Assembly (NCBI GenBank): GCA_947624945.1
Contig: CANQMJ010000049.1
Span: forward strand, 1 to 16,138
Direction: 5' to 3'
DNA length: 16,138 nt
Origin: an uncultured Clostridia bacterium
GTDB lineage: Bacteria > Bacillota > Clostridia > Oscillospirales > CAG-272
The notes under the pieces are model-generated. The model was given only the letters and a program-made list of their open reading frames with translations, was not told the DNA's origin and ran no database searches. Every line of letters starts with the position of its first letter. The first letter of the stretch is position 1. The translations under genes were made by a program, and so were the position numbers. Positions 1-7,566 of this stretch are shown one piece after another.

Positions 1-2
1 AC

Positions 3-716
3 GGCACGACGTACGCGACGCTGACGGGCGGCACATGGGAAGCGGGCAGCACCGACACTGCCGCCGGTCTTATGACTTTCGCGGGTGCTGACGAGTATAT
101 GCGCATCGATGGTCAGGCTGTGAGCGCGCGCGACCTTCAGGTACAGCTCAAGCTGAAAAACGACGGTGCGGGCAACGTTCTCTCGTTCGCGGGCACGAAC
201 GGCACGTTCGCGGTCACGCTCGACGATGAGGGCAAGGCTACGATGACGCTGACTGTCGGCGACAAGACGACGACGGTCACGTCGAATACGGCGCTGCCGA
301 AGGGCGAGTTCGGCGAGCTCACGATCACGTTCGCGAACGGCATGGCGGGCGTCACCGTCAACGGTGACACTGCGTCCGTCGAGTCCGCGAATGTTCCCGC
401 CGACATATACGCGACGTACGGCAAGCTCGGCGGCGGATTTAGCGGCACCGTCGACTCGCTCAAATTCCTCTATAAGGACACGGCGGGCGTGAAGCTTACG
501 GCGGCGGAAGCCCCGTCCGAGCCCGAGGGCGGCGATACGGCTGCTCCCGCTGACACGAACGCAAACGAGCCCGCCGCAACAGGCGATAATGGCAGCGATG
601 CTCCCGCAACGGAAAAGGCTGACGACGGAAAGTCGGGATGCGGCTCCGTGATGAGCGCAGGCGCCATGCTGTTCGCGCTCGCGGCTGCGGCGTATGTCGC
701 AAAGAAACGCAGATAA
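3..716 (+). CDS. LamG-like surface protein with C-terminal membrane anchor (5' partial)
   Basis: The frame is open from base 3, so the N-terminus lies outside the window; 237 residues remain. The visible part, roughly from the first residues to 150, is a run of short alternating beta strands (for example VLSFAGTNGTFAVTLDD and ITFANGMAGVTVNG) ending in GFSGTVDSLKFLY, the pattern of a concanavalin/LamG-type jelly roll. A low-complexity linker rich in Ala, Pro, Glu, Asp and Thr follows. The end is a tripartite signal: KSGCGS, a hydrophobic Ala-rich helix, then KKRR. This predicts a cell-surface protein held by its C-terminal helix, perhaps processed at the Cys motif. The ligand is unknown and any N-terminal catalytic module would be missing here. 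The LamG-like fold and the anchor are seen; the surface role is inferred. A strong terminator follows the stop. Confidence 0.8.
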   Translation, partial: GTTYATLTGGTWEAGSTDTAAGLMTFAGADEYMRIDGQAVSARDLQVQLKLKNDGAGNVLSFAGTNGTFAVTLDDEGKATMTLTVGDKTTTVTSNTALPKGEFGELTITFANGMAGVTVNGDTASVESANVPADIYATYGKLGGGFSGTVDSLKFLYKDTAGVKLTAAEAPSEPEGGDTAAPADTNANEPAATGDNGSDAPATEKADDGKSGCGSVMSAGAMLFALAAAAYVAKKRR

Positions 717-730
717 AATATGACCAGTGC

Positions 731-775
731 GGGGAGAAGATGCGGCGGCACGCCGCGTCCTCTCCCCATAATTTT
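731..775 (+). terminator. Rho-independent terminator after the surface protein gene
   Basis: GGGGAGA (731-737) pairs with TCTCCCC (761-767), and a second stem GCGGCG/CGCCGC (742-747 with 751-756) continues inward with one mismatch and a three-base loop. ATAATTTTC follows on the right. It ends transcription of the surface protein gene and lies just before the rsmJ-like start, so rsmJ must be read from leakage or from a promoter I cannot recognise in this 89-base gap. Confidence 0.8.
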
Positions 776-792
776 CAAATGAACGCGCGGCG

Positions 793-800
793 AGGTGGAG
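793..800 (+). promoter_or_regulatory. Ribosome binding site that sets the GTG start of the rsmJ-like gene
   Basis: AGGTGGAG lies five bases before the GTG at 806. The in-frame ATG at 779 has only the terminator tail upstream and no purine-rich site, so the GTG is the better start. Starting further upstream would run translation through the terminator hairpin. Confidence 0.6.
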
Positions 801-805
801 ACATA

Positions 806-1534
806 GTGGATATCGTTGTTTGCATGGGAGAGGGAGCCGACAGGGACGAGGCGCAATCGCTGGCGTCAAGTCTCGGCGCGCCGTTTTGTGACGAGCCGGG
901 CGACGGGCTCGCGCTACGTGTCGACGGCGGCGGGCTGTCGCTCGTCGGGTACGGGCTCGAGTACCGCGGCGATTTTGAGCAGATGATACGCCGCATCGAA
1001 AAGGGGCGGCTGTATCACGAGATGCTCGTCCACGTTGCAAAACCCGGCACTGACGGAGCGAAGGCGATCGACGCGGCGGCGGGCATGGGAGAGGACGCGC
1101 TGCTTCTCGCCGCATGCGGCTGCGAGGTGACGATGTATGAGAAAAACGTCGTTATCGCGGCGCTTTTGCGCGACGCGATGCGCCGTGCGGAGAAAAACGC
1201 GTTCCTCTGTGACATAATAGGAAGGATGCGTCTTATCGAGGGCGACAGCGTCGAGCTTATGCAGACGACGGACGAAAAAGTCGACCTCGTCTACCTTGAC
1301 CCGATGTTTCCGAAGCGTAAAAAGTCGGGACTTATAAACAAAAAGCTCCAGCTCATACAAAAGCTTGAGCAGCCGTGCGGCGACGAAAAAGCCATGCTCG
1401 ACTCAGCGATAGCGAAGCATCCGAAAAAGATAGTCATAAAGCGTCCGCTAAAGGGCGGGTATTTTGCCGGCGTCAAGCCGAGCTACACGGTCAAGGGCAA
1501 GGCGATCAGATACGACTGCATCGCGATGCCGTAA
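806..1534 (+). CDS. rsmJ: 16S rRNA (guanine-1516-N2)-methyltransferase, RsmJ family
   Basis: The 242-residue protein is a class I SAM-dependent methyltransferase of the RsmJ (old DUF548/YhiQ) family. In E. coli RsmJ methylates N2 of G1516 in 16S rRNA. Seen here: the SAM-binding loop DAAAGMGEDALLLAACG near residues 89-105, an acidic strand end YEKN near 111, and the catalytic motif YLDPMFPKRKKS near 163-174, which matches the YLDPMFPHKQKS pattern of E. coli RsmJ. VIKRP near 210 and KGKAIRYD near 230 match the C-terminal core. The length is close to the 250 residues usual for the family. An unrelated N-terminal segment of about 60 residues precedes the core, as in other members. The start is the GTG at 806 (site AGGTGGAG); ATG 779 is the alternative. 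It acts in the cytoplasm on the ribosome and is monocistronic here, closed by a palindromic terminator. Confidence 0.88.
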   Translation: MDIVVCMGEGADRDEAQSLASSLGAPFCDEPGDGLALRVDGGGLSLVGYGLEYRGDFEQMIRRIEKGRLYHEMLVHVAKPGTDGAKAIDAAAGMGEDALLLAACGCEVTMYEKNVVIAALLRDAMRRAEKNAFLCDIIGRMRLIEGDSVELMQTTDEKVDLVYLDPMFPKRKKSGLINKKLQLIQKLEQPCGDEKAMLDSAIAKHPKKIVIKRPLKGGYFAGVKPSYTVKGKAIRYDCIAMP

Positions 1535-1545
1535 ATAACGAAACG

Positions 1546-1580
1546 GAGCCGTGCGGCATATGCCGCACGGCTCAAATAGT
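1546..1580. terminator. Bidirectional terminator between convergent genes
   Basis: Positions 1546-1573 form a perfect 28-base palindrome (arms GAGCCGTGCGGCAT and its complement). AAATAGTTTT follows on the plus side, and the minus strand reads CCGTTTCGTTATTT after the stem. It sits 11 bases after the rsmJ stop and 16 bases after the stop of the minus-strand metallopeptidase gene, so it can end both convergent transcripts. Confidence 0.8.
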
Positions 1581-1589
1581 TTTCACGGT

Positions 1590-3701
1590 TTACTCGTATT
1601 TTGTCCATACGACGGTATCGTCGTGCGGCATGACGAAGCACGTCTCGCACGCGGACGCGTCCGCGATCTCGCCGTGCGATATACGCCATCCCGCAAAGCG
1701 TTTGCCGCCGCACTCGGGCATCGCCGACAGCGTGACCGTGCTGCCTACGTCGGCGAATATGCCGCGCGAGCAGCCGTTTGCCTCGCCGTCATGTACGAAC
1801 ACGGCGCGCTTTTTCATCGCCGACAGTCGGCACAGCCGCCAGTACCCGCCGCGCCGCGTTTCATCCGTCGTTACCGTCAGCGGCGTGCCGGTGTTCGGGC
1901 GTCCCGCAAGGACGAGACGCGCGCCGCCGCACTCGACGAGGCAGAAGCCTCCGTCGCCGTAGAGCGTCACCGTGAACGCGGACTTGCGCTCGCCTGCCGT
2001 TATGCGGTCGCCGTCGCAGTAAAGGTATCCGCCCGCCGCGCACCTGATGTATACGGTATAGACGCGCTCGATGTCGCCGTCCTCGTCGACGACGGTCTTG
2101 ACGTCCTCGCCCTCGACGGCTTCAAACACGAATGTTTCGCTGTCCTTTGCCGTCAGCATCTTTTCTTCGCTTTCAACGACGCAAGCGTGACCGTCCGCGC
2201 CAGCCGCGTCGACATGAAATCCGCCGTGCGGGAGAAGCATCACATAACCCTCTCCGAGCGAAATCTCATCGTTGTGAGCGTCCGGCTCGGGATAGTTGAG
2301 CGTGAAATTACGTCCCGTGAAGTCCTCCTCGGGGTCGTCGCGCAGTCCCGTCACATGAACTCTGTCGGGAACCGGTGTCCACGCGCCGTCGAGGTCGCGG
2401 TATGGGTATATCTTCGAGAAAAATTTGTACGCGTCGATGTCGTAATTATAGAGCTCGCGGCGCGTGTTGATCGGGCCTCTCGTTCCGTCCCAGCCGTCGT
2501 CGGCATTGCATTCGTTCATGACGTTGAACCATATCGCCGACAGCGTCGCGAAGTATTCGTCCGAATTCGATATCGCGTACGTGTTCGGCCACAGTCCCGC
2601 CGCTCTCGCGTGACGGTACAGCATTTGAAACTCGGTGTAGAGCGAGCGGTCCTCCATCCTGTCGATGCCCGCTATTTTGACGCCGTGACCGAACTCGTGT
2701 ATCATGATGTTTTCGTTTATGTAGTGCGTAGTGTAGTCGGGGTCGGGGAGCGGCTCGCGGTCGCGCCGCCAGTGCCAGATGTTGCACTCCGTTATGCTGC
2801 ACGCGATGCCGCCGAAGCCCTCGACATAGAGCGAGCCGACGTGATAGCCCGCCCTGTGCTCGGGTATGTGGTACGCACACTCGCCTTTGCCGAATATGGA
2901 CAGCGTCGCGCCGGACTTCACCATCTGCGCCGCCACCTCGGGGCACGCGGAAAGCTGTATGTCGACGAGCTCGCACGCGCGCTCGACGGTTTTCTGTCCC
3001 CACAGAAGCGCTGCCGAACCCTTGACGACGACGCCGGACTTCGACGTTTTGTAATACTTGTAGTAGTCCTCGTGCGGAGCTGTGAGCACGGTATCGCCGA
3101 GCGTCACCGTGACCGACGGCGCGCCGTCGCCGACAGGGAGCGCGTCGCGCAGGCGAAGCGTCGTCATGCGGCAGAAATGGACGTGGCCGCGGTGACCGTA
3201 ACGGCGCTCGAGTTCGAGCGTCTTGCCGTCGAGGGTGACTGTGTATTCGTCCGTTTTCGGCTCCGCGCCGAACTCGAAGTCGCCGTCGAAGTATATCTCG
3301 ACGTCGCGGTCGTTTATGCGGCGCGCGTGCGTGGCGTGTATCTCGTATCCGCTCTCGTAGGGCAATAGCTCGACGGCGCAGACGCCGTATCTCGCTGCAT
3401 CCTCATTCTTATATATGCGCGCCATCCCCTTTACGAAATCGTCGGCGGTGCCGCCTTCCTCGCAGCCGAGCGTGCGGTTGTCGTATGCTTCGTAGAGCTC
3501 GCCGAACGTCGGAAACGTCTTTACATCGCCGACGCGCTTGTACATCATCTCGTGCAGGTACGGGCGCTTTTGGAAGATGATAAGATCGCCGGGGGCGAGC
3601 GCGCGGCGTTTTTCGTCGTACAGACGCACCTCGACGGTCTTTGTTCCGTCGTGGATCAAATCGTACGGTCTTCCGTTCAGCTTCATGTATACTGTGTTCA
3701 T
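1590..3701 (-). CDS. ASCH domain fused to HEFGH zinc metallopeptidase with beta-trefoil and bacterial repeat modules
   Basis: The 703-residue protein has four parts. Residues 1-115 look like an ASCH domain (GTKTVEVRLYDEKRRALAPGD followed by IIFQKR), a PUA-related fold linked to RNA binding. Residues 120-200 are a beta-rich segment (VEIYFDGDFEF). Residues 205-490 are a metallopeptidase: IFGKGE near 268, HEFGH at 335-339, and GLWPNTYAISNSDEYFA with Glu382 as the likely third zinc ligand, then WFNV and a TRRELYNYD segment. I recognise this pattern from uncharacterised HExxH proteins but cannot give a MEROPS family. Residues 500-627 look like a beta-trefoil (GGYLYCDGDRI). Residues 628-703 match the bacterial surface repeat ending in MP-x-D-D (FAGW, FVMPHDD). 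No signal peptide or membrane helix is visible. The start has GGAGG four bases upstream. Substrate unknown; the domain calls are family knowledge applied by eye. Confidence 0.8.
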   Translation of the reverse strand: MNTVYMKLNGRPYDLIHDGTKTVEVRLYDEKRRALAPGDLIIFQKRPYLHEMMYKRVGDVKTFPTFGELYEAYDNRTLGCEEGGTADDFVKGMARIYKNEDAARYGVCAVELLPYESGYEIHATHARRINDRDVEIYFDGDFEFGAEPKTDEYTVTLDGKTLELERRYGHRGHVHFCRMTTLRLRDALPVGDGAPSVTVTLGDTVLTAPHEDYYKYYKTSKSGVVVKGSAALLWGQKTVERACELVDIQLSACPEVAAQMVKSGATLSIFGKGECAYHIPEHRAGYHVGSLYVEGFGGIACSITECNIWHWRRDREPLPDPDYTTHYINENIMIHEFGHGVKIAGIDRMEDRSLYTEFQMLYRHARAAGLWPNTYAISNSDEYFATLSAIWFNVMNECNADDGWDGTRGPINTRRELYNYDIDAYKFFSKIYPYRDLDGAWTPVPDRVHVTGLRDDPEEDFTGRNFTLNYPEPDAHNDEISLGEGYVMLLPHGGFHVDAAGADGHACVVESEEKMLTAKDSETFVFEAVEGEDVKTVVDEDGDIERVYTVYIRCAAGGYLYCDGDRITAGERKSAFTVTLYGDGGFCLVECGGARLVLAGRPNTGTPLTVTTDETRRGGYWRLCRLSAMKKRAVFVHDGEANGCSRGIFADVGSTVTLSAMPECGGKRFAGWRISHGEIADASACETCFVMPHDDTVVWTKYE

Positions 3702-3761
3702 ATTGCCTCCGTGTTACATAATTTATAAAATTATTGCGCACTTTTTTATTTTCGCTGATTG

Positions 3762-3790
3762 ATTGTAGCATATTATGCGTGCATATGCAA
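3762..3790 (-). promoter_or_regulatory. Sigma70-type promoter for the ASCH-metallopeptidase gene
   Basis: Read on the minus strand, TTGCAT (3790-3785), a 17-base spacer and TACAAT (3767-3762) stand about 60 bases before the start codon. The -10 is one base off consensus; the -35 is weaker, which would fit a regulated promoter. The palindrome TGCATATGCA overlaps the -35. Confidence 0.5.
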
Positions 3791-3834
3791 GGGGATAACT
3801 GTACCGATATTCAAATAAAGACGATTTTGACGGG

Positions 3835-3863
3835 TTGACACGGGGGAACATATGTGGTTTAAT
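3835..3863 (+). promoter_or_regulatory. Sigma70-type promoter for the fucosidase/galactosidase operon
   Basis: TTGACA (3835-3840) is a perfect -35, followed by a 17-base spacer and TTTAAT (3858-3863), five of six matches to the -10. The expected start of transcription is about 35 bases before the ATG at 3907. Confidence 0.7.
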
Positions 3864-3906
3864 AAAGTCAGGGCAGCGATCCCGTTATTTGAAATGAGGT
3901 AAGAGC

Positions 3907-5397
3907 ATGAACGCAGAACAGAGGAAATTCCGAGAGGATTATCTTTGCAGGATAAACGAGACGATAGAGCGCGGACGGTACAAGCCGAGCTGGGATTCGC
4001 TCGCGCAGTATGAAACGCCGCGCTGGTTCCGCGACGCGAAATTCGGCATATTCATACACTGGGGCGTTTACAGCGTGCCCGCGTTCGGCAGCGAGTGGTA
4101 TTCGCGTTCGATGTACATCGAGGGGACGCGCGAGTTCGAGCATCACGTAAAGACGTACGGTCCGCAGCGCGATTTCGGATATAAAGATTTCATACCGATG
4201 TTCAAGGCGGAGAAGTACAGCGCCGACGAGTGGGCGGAGCTGTTCTCCGAGGCAGGCGCGAAGTACGTCGTGCCCGTCGCTGAGCATCACGACGGGTTCC
4301 AGATGTACAAAAGCGAGCTGTCGGAGTGGAACGCGTACAACATGGGACCGAAGCGCGACACTCTCGGCGAGCTGAAATCTGCGTGCGAGCGTCGAGGCAT
4401 GAGCATATGCGCGTCGTCGCACAGAGTCGAGCACTGGTTTTTCATGGGTCACGGCAAGGACTTCGACTCCGACATAAAGGAGCCGATGGAGTGCGGCGAC
4501 TTCTACTGGCCCGCGATGCCGGAGCCGAATCATCAGGACCTGTTCAGCACGCCGACGCCGACGGACGAATATCTGACCGACTGGCTCCTTCGCTGCTGCG
4601 AGCTCGTGGACAGATACGCGCCGAGGCTCGTCTACTTCGACTGGTGGATACAGCACAGCGCAGTCAAGCCGTACCTTATGAAGTTCGCCGCGTACTACTA
4701 TAACAGAGCCGCCGAGATGGGGTACGAACCCGTCATATGCTATAAGCACGACGCGTTCGCGTTCGGATGCGCGACGGTCGATGTGGAGAGGGGACAGTTC
4801 GCGGACTGCAAGCCGTACCCGTGGCAGACAGACACGGCGTGCGCATACAACTCGTGGTGCTACACGGAGAATAATCACTTCAAGGACCCGCTCTCGATAA
4901 TACGCGATTTCGTAGACATCGTGTCGAAGAACGGCAATCTGCTCTTAAACGTCGGTCCGCGCGCGGACGGCACGATAACGGAAGAAGATGCGAATATTCT
5001 CCGCGCTATCGGCGGCTGGCTCAGGACGAACGGCGAGGCGATATACGGCACGCGTCCGTGGCGCGTATCGGCGGAGGGCCCGACAGCGATACCTGAGGGA
5101 CAGTTCACGGACGGCGCGAAGAAGGATTTCACGTCCGACGACGTGAGATATACGTGCCGCGGCGGCTCGATATATGCGTTTGTGATGAAATATCCCGAGT
5201 CGGGCGAGGTGAGATTCCCCGCGCTCGGAGAGAGGGACGCGTCGTCGAAGCCGAATTTCCACGGAATAATAAAGAGCGTGTCCGTGCTCGGCTCGGACGA
5301 GGTACCGGTTTGGGAAAGATGCGAGGACGCGCTGCACGTAAAGACGACGACGGTCAAGAGCGAGGCGCCCGTCGCGTTCAAAATAGAGGTAATGTGA
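3907..5397 (+). CDS. GH29 alpha-L-fucosidase
   Basis: The 496-residue enzyme belongs to glycoside hydrolase family 29, which releases terminal alpha-L-fucose with retention of configuration. The core signatures are present: RWFRDAKFGIFIHWGVYSVP with His51 near residues 39-58, the EWYSRSMY segment, AEHHDGFQMY with His127-His128, and LVYFDWWIQ, whose Asp245 is the expected nucleophile. NLLLNVGPRADGTI is the closing strand of the barrel. Glu294 in VERGQ is a candidate general acid, since that residue varies in this family. A C-terminal beta-sandwich of about 110 residues follows. There is no signal peptide, so it should act inside the cell on imported oligosaccharides. The start has GAGGT six bases upstream. 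The GH36 gene begins 18 bases after its stop. The paired alpha-galactosidase suggests host glycans such as blood-group-like structures, but plant or milk glycans are possible. Confidence 0.93.
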   Translation: MNAEQRKFREDYLCRINETIERGRYKPSWDSLAQYETPRWFRDAKFGIFIHWGVYSVPAFGSEWYSRSMYIEGTREFEHHVKTYGPQRDFGYKDFIPMFKAEKYSADEWAELFSEAGAKYVVPVAEHHDGFQMYKSELSEWNAYNMGPKRDTLGELKSACERRGMSICASSHRVEHWFFMGHGKDFDSDIKEPMECGDFYWPAMPEPNHQDLFSTPTPTDEYLTDWLLRCCELVDRYAPRLVYFDWWIQHSAVKPYLMKFAAYYYNRAAEMGYEPVICYKHDAFAFGCATVDVERGQFADCKPYPWQTDTACAYNSWCYTENNHFKDPLSIIRDFVDIVSKNGNLLLNVGPRADGTITEEDANILRAIGGWLRTNGEAIYGTRPWRVSAEGPTAIPEGQFTDGAKKDFTSDDVRYTCRGGSIYAFVMKYPESGEVRFPALGERDASSKPNFHGIIKSVSVLGSDEVPVWERCEDALHVKTTTVKSEAPVAFKIEVM

Positions 5398-5415
5398 CCT
5401 TTTTCGGGTGAAAAA

Positions 5416-7488
5416 ATGAACGAGATCTATAAGCGGTACGACCGCGGCGCGCTGTCGGTCGTATACGTCAAAAACGAGCATGGCAGGATAGGTGCGCTCG
5501 TACTGCCGCGCGAACGCGCGGACGATGTCGACGAGCGTGCGCTGCGCGAGCGCGAGATAGAGCCGCTCGTGCAGCTGTATGTGCGCGGCGACAGGCTGCC
5601 GTCCGGCTATGCGAACGGCGCGACGATGTGCGGCTCCGGCTCGACGGACGCGATGTCGTTTGTGCACCAGTACGAGGACGGCGACGCGATAGTGACCGAG
5701 CTGTCGGACGGACGCGGCAGGGAAGCGGTACACACGCTCATACTTGACAAAAGCGTCCGCGCGGTCGAGACGTACGCGGAGCTCAAAAACGCGTCGCAGG
5801 GCGATATATGCGTCGAGATGATATCGAGCGGGACGCTCGGCATGCTGTCGCCGTTTCTTTCGGGCGAGCAGACGGACTCGCTCGAGATAATGACGGCGCG
5901 CAGCTTTTGGAGCTCGGAGGGGCGCATGGCGACCGCGAGCGCGGAGGACGAAGCGCTCGAGGTGAGCTGGCAGCGGTCGGGGGTGCGCGTAAAAAAGATA
6001 GGTCAGACGGGGTCGATGCCGGTGCGCGGCTTTTTCCCGTTTATGGCGGTGCGAGACGTGAAGTCGGACGTGACGTGGGCGTTTGAGGCGGCGGTTGCGT
6101 CGTCGTGGCAGATAGAGGCGCGCAGACGCGACACGGGACTGTCAGTCGGCGGCGGGCTCGCCGACTACGATTTCGGTCACTGGTGCAAGACGCTCGCGCC
6201 GGGCGAGAGCTTCAGAACGCCGTCCGCGTATATGACAGCGGCTGTCGGCGGCGTCAACGAGGCGTCATCGCGCATACTCGACATACACAGAAAAAAGATG
6301 CCGAAAACGCTTGACGAACTGCCCGTTATGTTCAACGAGTACTGCACGACATGGGGTTCGCCGTCGCATGAAAATCTGTCAAAGCTCACGGATGCGCTTC
6401 GCGGACGCGGATTCGAGTATCTCGTCATAGACGCGGGCTGGTTCCGTGACAGGGACCACGGCTGGTGGGAGACTGTCGGCGACTGGAACGTAGACGAGGC
6501 GGACTTGTTCCCGCACGGCATGGGAGCCGTGACGGCGATGATAAGAGACGCCGGCATGACGCCGGGCATATGGTTCGAGCCCGAGGTTTGCGCGTCAGCG
6601 TCGAGATTGCACGATAAGGAGCAGATGCTGCTTCACAGAAACGGCTTCGTTATCGACACGGGCTCGCGTCGGTTCCTCGACATGAGGCGCGACGACGTGC
6701 GTCGGTATCTGCGCGAACGCGTCGTCGGCATGATAAAGAAGTACGGATTCGGGTACGTGAAAATAGACTACAACGACTGCATCGGCATCGGCTGCGACGG
6801 CGCGGAGTCGCTCGGAGAGGGACTGCGGCAGAATATCGAGGCGAGCCGCGATTTCTTCCGCGAGCTGCGCGAGTCGTGCCCGGGCATCGTGATGGAGAAC
6901 TGCGCGTCGGGCGGGCACAGGCTCACGCCGTCCATGATGGAGCTTTTTGACATGGCGTCGTTCTCGGACGCGCACGAATGCGTATACATACCGATAATCG
7001 CGGCGAATCTGCACAGGCTGATACTGCCGGCGCAGAGTCAGATCTGGGCGGTGCTGCACGGGAGCGACGACATGCGCCGCATACACTATTCGATGGTGAA
7101 CACGTTCCTCGGCGTTATGTGTCTGTCGGGAGACGTGTATTCGCTCGACGGTGAGAAATGGCGTCTCGTCGGCGACGACATCGCGTTTTATAAGCGTGTG
7201 CGCGGGATAATACGCGACGGCGAGTCGAAGCTCTACAGGCACGGCGTGACGTCGTACCGCGACCCGCACGGGTGGCAGGCGGTCGTAAGGACGTGCGGCG
7301 ACAAGGCGCTCGCGGTCATACACGCGTTCGGCGGCGATCACGACAAAATCGGGGTGCCGGTCGGAGATTATACGATATCCGACGTATGCGAGTACGGGGC
7401 GCACGGCGCGAGCGTCGTCGACGGCGTGCTCACCGTCAGGATGGAGCACGACTTCGACGCCGTCGCGGTGCTGTTGAAAAAAGCGTGA
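5416..7488 (+). CDS. GH36 alpha-galactosidase (or alpha-N-acetylgalactosaminidase)
   Basis: The 690-residue protein has the three-part GH36 layout: an N-terminal beta-supersandwich (about 1-290), a (beta/alpha)8 barrel (about 300-620) and a small C-terminal beta domain. Diagnostic motifs are FNEYCTTWGSPSHENL, VIDAGWF, GIWFEPE, YGFGYVKIDYN with nucleophile Asp451, ENCASGGHR and FSDAHE with acid/base Asp518. It hydrolyses terminal alpha-galactosides; some GH36 members prefer alpha-GalNAc, and the sequence does not settle this by eye. The length is slightly below the roughly 720-740 residues of classical members. No signal peptide is visible, so it is predicted to be cytoplasmic. It follows the fucosidase after 18 bases with a weak ribosome site (GGGTGA), so co-transcription is likely. 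No transporter gene accompanies the pair. A bidirectional terminator closes the operon. Confidence 0.92.
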   Translation: MNEIYKRYDRGALSVVYVKNEHGRIGALVLPRERADDVDERALREREIEPLVQLYVRGDRLPSGYANGATMCGSGSTDAMSFVHQYEDGDAIVTELSDGRGREAVHTLILDKSVRAVETYAELKNASQGDICVEMISSGTLGMLSPFLSGEQTDSLEIMTARSFWSSEGRMATASAEDEALEVSWQRSGVRVKKIGQTGSMPVRGFFPFMAVRDVKSDVTWAFEAAVASSWQIEARRRDTGLSVGGGLADYDFGHWCKTLAPGESFRTPSAYMTAAVGGVNEASSRILDIHRKKMPKTLDELPVMFNEYCTTWGSPSHENLSKLTDALRGRGFEYLVIDAGWFRDRDHGWWETVGDWNVDEADLFPHGMGAVTAMIRDAGMTPGIWFEPEVCASASRLHDKEQMLLHRNGFVIDTGSRRFLDMRRDDVRRYLRERVVGMIKKYGFGYVKIDYNDCIGIGCDGAESLGEGLRQNIEASRDFFRELRESCPGIVMENCASGGHRLTPSMMELFDMASFSDAHECVYIPIIAANLHRLILPAQSQIWAVLHGSDDMRRIHYSMVNTFLGVMCLSGDVYSLDGEKWRLVGDDIAFYKRVRGIIRDGESKLYRHGVTSYRDPHGWQAVVRTCGDKALAVIHAFGGDHDKIGVPVGDYTISDVCEYGAHGASVVDGVLTVRMEHDFDAVAVLLKKA

Positions 7489-7497
7489 GGCGGACGA

Positions 7498-7540
7498 ATA
7501 AAAAACGGCAGGGGATGCGGTCTTCGCATCCCCTGCTTTT
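7498..7540. terminator. Bidirectional terminator between GH36 and stomatin genes
   Basis: GCAGGGGATGCG (7508-7519) pairs over 12 bases with 7525-7536 around a five-base loop. TTTT follows on the plus side, and AATAAAAAAC on the left gives GTTTTTTATT on the minus strand. It therefore serves both the plus-strand glycosidase operon and the minus-strand stomatin gene. Confidence 0.9.
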
Positions 7541-7566
7541 GCGTGCTTCGGCGCGCTTTTGCGCGG

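Larger units (their letters stand above)
3702..3906. other. Divergent regulatory region
   Basis: This 205-base A/T-rich gap carries back-to-back promoters for the minus-strand metallopeptidase and the plus-strand fucosidase operon. It also holds two palindromes centred on CATATG: TGCATATGCA at 3780-3789 and ACATATGT at 3848-3855. Each overlaps a predicted promoter, the first covering the -35 of the minus promoter and the second the spacer of the plus promoter, so they are candidate operators. No ORF is supported inside the gap. Confidence 0.5.

Noticed and set aside
638..805. Upstream extension of the RsmJ-like protein to an ATG at 638
   Set aside because: It would overlap the surface protein gene and translate the terminator hairpin; the added residues are Arg-rich and unlike the family. 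The GTG at 806 has a proper ribosome site.
1551..3368. A 605-codon open frame on the plus strand
   Set aside because: It lies antisense to the metallopeptidase gene, whose motifs are clear. Its translation is a monotonous Arg/Val/Ala-rich string with no domain, as expected from a GC-rich shadow frame.
3868..4878. A 336-codon minus-strand frame opposite the fucosidase
   Set aside because: It mirrors the GH29 gene, is Arg/Val-rich and crosses the plus-strand promoter. No ribosome site or family motif is present.
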